Source: JAVBOJ01 sp031550755
Lineage (GTDB): Bacteria; Bacillota; Clostridia; Oscillospirales; UBA929
Reading direction: 5' to 3'
NCBI GenBank assembly: GCA_031550755.1
Contig: JAVBOJ010000032.1
Location: 1-13,994, forward strand
DNA length: 13,994 bases
Part shown: one piece after another, positions 11,873 through 13,994 of the stretch
How positions within the stretch are numbered: the stretch's first letter is position 1
Layout: the number at the start of each line of letters is the position of its first letter
Program-made: the position numbers and the translations under genes
Notes under the pieces: generated by a model
What the model was told of the DNA's origin: nothing
The model's input: the letters and a program-made list of their open reading frames with translations, nothing else
Database searches by the model: none

Positions 11873-11888
11873 ACATGGGAGGGCTTCT

Positions 11889-12770
11889 ATGAACCGACAT
11901 AAGAAACTTGTGCTCCTTGTGGGGCTATGCCTACTGGCCGTTGTGGCGGCGGGATTTTTGGGCGCGTCGTTTTTGTTTACCGACGAGCCGGATCTGGCGG
12001 ATCCGAGCTATCGGCCCGACCGCATCATTGACCACAACGACATCGCGTATATTCACGAATATTTGACCTACCACCCGCAGATCACAGAAGCAATCGCCGG
12101 TCAGCGCTGGTATTTTGCCCACGCCTCGGTGGGCAGCAACATGCTCGACGGCATGAAGGCGCTGCACGACGCCGACCCGACCGCCTATCCTCTGACGGTG
12201 GAAACGGCTGAAATGCCGGCGCCGGGGCGGATTTTGACCGGCGTCATCTACGAGGACAAGCGGGGCAATCCCGGGCCGGCGCGCAAGCTGCGCCTGTTCG
12301 AGGAGGCCCTCGGTCAAAACGGCTGGGATGTGGCCGGCATCGCCATGAACAAGTTTTGTTATATCGACGCGCCGACCTACGATCCGGCACTGGGCGACGA
12401 GGGAAACCTGAAAAGTGCCGAGGCGCAGGCGGTCGCCTATCTCGTCAGCATGGAAATCCTGGCCGCCGAGCACCCCGCGACGCGGCTGGTCTACACCACC
12501 ATGCCGCTGACCGTCCGGGGAGAGCAGGAAAACAGGATGCGGGCGGCGTTCAATCAAAGGGTTCGGGAGGAGTGCGCCGCAAACGGCTTCTTCCTGTTTG
12601 ACATCGCCGACATTCAGAGCCATGACGACAAGGGGGAGGTCAGCCTCATCGCGTCGGTGGAATGTATGCAGGGACGCTACAGCGGCGACGGCGGACATTT
12701 GAACGCGCGCGGGCAAAAGCGCGTGGCCAAGGGTTGGTACGCGCTGGCGGCGGCGCTGGCGGAAGAGTGA
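11889..12770 (+). CDS. membrane-anchored SGNH-hydrolase-like protein
   Basis: This 293-aa protein has a basic N terminus and one hydrophobic span (residues about 7-30), so it is probably anchored with its body outside the membrane; no lipobox is seen. Features of an SGNH/GDSL-type esterase follow: FAHASVGSNM (77-86, Ser80 as likely nucleophile), Asn154 in MNKF, a strand YTTMPL (202-207), FFLFDIADI (234-242), and GDGGHLNARGQ (266-276) with the Asp267/His270 pair of block V. Substrate is unknown; cell-wall or polysaccharide deacetylation is one possibility for this fold. The ribosome-binding site GGGAGGG lies directly after the rplQ terminator. Identity as SGNH-like is inferred from motifs only. 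Confidence 0.6.
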   Translation: MNRHKKLVLLVGLCLLAVVAAGFLGASFLFTDEPDLADPSYRPDRIIDHNDIAYIHEYLTYHPQITEAIAGQRWYFAHASVGSNMLDGMKALHDADPTAYPLTVETAEMPAPGRILTGVIYEDKRGNPGPARKLRLFEEALGQNGWDVAGIAMNKFCYIDAPTYDPALGDEGNLKSAEAQAVAYLVSMEILAAEHPATRLVYTTMPLTVRGEQENRMRAAFNQRVREECAANGFFLFDIADIQSHDDKGEVSLIASVECMQGRYSGDGGHLNARGQKRVAKGWYALAAALAEE

Positions 12771-12775
12771 TAAAA

Positions 12776-12810
12776 ACGGCCCCCGTTTGGCAACGCCAAA
12801 CGGGGGCCGT
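12776..12810 (-). terminator. intrinsic terminator of the rubredoxin gene
   Basis: A perfect 16-bp inverted repeat (12776-12791 with 12795-12810) has the loop AAC. Read on the - strand it is followed by TTTTTA, seven bases after the rubredoxin stop, which makes it a strong intrinsic terminator for that gene. On the + strand it starts six bases after the SGNH-like gene stop but lacks a good T-run, so for the convergent gene it may act mainly as a 3'-end stabiliser. Confidence 0.9.
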
Positions 12811-12817
12811 CGGTACT

Positions 12818-12976
12818 TTACGCCGGATCAAACATATCCTTGCTCACGCCGCACATGGGGCAGACAAAATCATCGGGGATGTCTTCCCAGCGGGTGCCGG
12901 GAGCGATGCCGGCGTCGGGATGGCCGTCCTCCTCGTTGTACACCCAGCCGCAGACACTGCAAACGTATTGTTTCAT
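12818..12976 (-). CDS. rubredoxin
   Basis: Rubredoxin is a small cytoplasmic iron protein that carries single electrons, in anaerobes often to rubrerythrin, superoxide reductase or flavodiiron oxidases for oxygen defence. The 52 residues start MKQYVCSVCGWVYN and contain Cys6-x2-Cys9 and Cys39-x2-Cys42 (FVCPMCG), the four iron ligands, with the family's DPDAGI-type loop (here HPDAGIAPGTRW) and DDFVCPMCG. AAGGAGG lies 9 bases before the ATG, and an extended -10 promoter lies just upstream. It is a single-gene transcript closed by its own terminator. Confidence 0.96.
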   Translation of the reverse strand: MKQYVCSVCGWVYNEEDGHPDAGIAPGTRWEDIPDDFVCPMCGVSKDMFDPA

Positions 12977-13008
12977 ACAAAAAACCTCCTTATTGATGAG
13001 CTGCCTTT

Positions 13009-13036
13009 ATTATAGCACAACAGAGGCGGTTGTAAA
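13009..13036 (-). promoter_or_regulatory. sigma-A-type promoter of the rubredoxin gene
   Basis: On the - strand TTTACA (13031-13036) and TATAAT (13009-13014) are separated by 16 bases, and TGC directly before TATAAT gives an extended -10 (TGnTATAAT). It lies about 33 nt upstream of the rubredoxin ATG, in an otherwise AT-rich gap (12977-13088) that contains nothing else recognisable. Confidence 0.8.
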
Positions 13037-13088
13037 GGAAAGTCATACGATATTTTGGGAAAATGGAGAGAACACTTTTTGTATAATA

Positions 13089-13994
13089 CTACATAAATTC
13101 AACAAAATCCGGCATTTCCGGCGTCCATGGCGGCATGCTCCCGGCTTTCATCGCGTCGCGAAATACCGCCACGGCACGCTGAGTGGGGGCGGGCAGCAGC
13201 GGGGTCATGGGATGCAGCGCCGTGAGACCCTCGGCGAGCCCCATACGCCAATGGCGCACCGGCAGGGCGTCCTTGGGCGCACCCTTTTCGGACAGCTGGG
13301 CGGCCAGCCGCAGATAAAATATATCCCAATGCCACACGGCGCCCGCCAAAATATCCTCCGGGTCGCCGCGTCCCGACAGGGTATACAGTCCGGCGTGCAG
13401 GGAACAAAACCCCTTCGGCGCTATAGCGCCGGGCAGCCAGACAAGATCGGCGCCCGTTTCGGCGCGCAGAAATTGAGAAGGAGAAACGCACAAAACCCGC
13501 ACCCGCGGATTGGCCATCACCGCGCCCTCCGAAAAGGCGCGCAGTTCCTCTGCGCTGTCGGTCACGCACAAAATCAGCCCCCGCGAGGACATCAGCCCCG
13601 CCAGCACGCCGCCCAACAATACGGCACCGGGCATGTCGCCCCAGTATGTATCCAGCCGGCGGCAGGGGTCGTGATGCGGCGTGGCGTGCAGGGTCAGGAT
13701 GTCCGGAAAGTCCAGCCGCGCCCGCCACGCGATACGCGCGTGGGACGGATCGGGGAAAAACACCAAGTTGGGCTGCTGCGTCTGCAAAAAGTCAAATACG
13801 GCGTTGTACGCCTCGTCGCCCTCCGGCAGCTCCGGCAGGCACAGCGGGGCAAAGCCCGCCCGCTCCAGCGCGCGGCGGCCCATGTCGTGCATCCGGGCGG
13901 TGTCGCCCGCGCTCAAGATAAATGCCGGCTGAATCTTGGCCGACTTGAATAGCGTGCCGTACAGCGGGCGGCGCTCCTCGTTTTTTTCGTCCTC
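13089..13994 (-). CDS. BMP/PnrA-like substrate-binding domain protein, 5' end outside window
   Basis: The frame is open from the TAG at 13089-13091 to the window edge, giving 301 residues; the start is not in view. The visible part resembles the basic membrane protein (BMP/PnrA/Med) ligand-binding fold: AKIQPAFILSAGD near its start, NLVFFPDPSH, TYWGDMPGAVLLGGVLAGLM, VTDSAEELRAFSEGAVMANP, and GAVWHWDIFYLRLAAQL near the end, matching the usual order of that family. The segment before the domain, EDEKNEERRPLYGTLFKSAK, is charged and looks neither like a signal peptide nor a lipobox, so the domain may follow a cytoplasmic N-terminal domain rather than being a lipoprotein. Ligand is unknown; nucleosides are typical for the family. 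A TTG at 13916 is open as a start but would cut into the domain. Confidence 0.6.
   Translation of the reverse strand, partial: EDEKNEERRPLYGTLFKSAKIQPAFILSAGDTARMHDMGRRALERAGFAPLCLPELPEGDEAYNAVFDFLQTQQPNLVFFPDPSHARIAWRARLDFPDILTLHATPHHDPCRRLDTYWGDMPGAVLLGGVLAGLMSSRGLILCVTDSAEELRAFSEGAVMANPRVRVLCVSPSQFLRAETGADLVWLPGAIAPKGFCSLHAGLYTLSGRGDPEDILAGAVWHWDIFYLRLAAQLSEKGAPKDALPVRHWRMGLAEGLTALHPMTPLLPAPTQRAVAVFRDAMKAGSMPPWTPEMPDFVEFM

Noticed and set aside
13082..13087. TATAAT on the + strand near the end of the BMP-like gene
   Set aside because: No -35 at proper spacing (nearest TTGGGA is 21 bases away) and no + strand gene follows.
12840..13952. 370-aa open frame on the + strand over rubredoxin and the BMP-like gene
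   Set aside because: It is antisense to a clear rubredoxin and to a domain-bearing frame; composition is Arg/Gln/Pro-rich as expected for a shadow frame.

Overview
The window is a ribosomal-protein superoperon (the 3' end of the S10 cluster, the spc cluster and the alpha cluster) on the + strand, followed by a short accessory region. Gene order, the presence of rpsD between rpsK and rpoA, zinc-ribbon forms of S14, S4 and L36, a zinc-LID adenylate kinase, and a small KOW protein between map and infA all point to a Gram-positive anaerobe of the class Clostridia. The GC-rich codon use suggests an Oscillospirales/Ruminococcaceae-type genome; that rank is inference.

Layout: 1-1291 carries rplP (5' end cut), rpmC, rpsQ, rplN. 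1446-2531 carries rplX, rplE, rpsZ. 2633-4688 carries rpsH, rplF, rplR, rpsE, rpmD. 4776-6520 carries rplO and secY. 6687-8567 carries adk, map, a KOW protein gene and infA, joined by ATGA or TAGTG overlaps. 8797-11819 carries rpmJ, rpsM, rpsK, rpsD, rpoA, rplQ, closed by an intrinsic terminator. Then comes a membrane-anchored SGNH-hydrolase-like gene (+), and on the - strand a rubredoxin gene with its own promoter and terminator and the 3' part of a BMP/PnrA-like gene that runs off the window. No gap without a gene exceeds 300 bases.

The proteins assemble both ribosomal subunits, start translation (IF1), insert membrane proteins (SecY), trim initiator methionine (Map), balance adenine nucleotides (Adk) and make RNA polymerase alpha. 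Most genes in the cluster are 20 nt or less apart, but seven gaps of 66-229 nt interrupt it, and each contains predicted RNA hairpins.

The main discovery candidate is an RNA element present twice in the same operon: downstream of rplN/upstream of rplX (1295-1388) and downstream of secY/upstream of adk (6520-6608). The two copies align over 52 nt without gaps. They share flanks and a 5-nt loop, and six of 13 stem base pairs differ by compensatory changes. The gaps before rpsH and adk can also form mutually exclusive pairings that would expose or hide the Shine-Dalgarno sequence. I cannot match these elements to a known RNA family from memory; a covariance-model search would decide.
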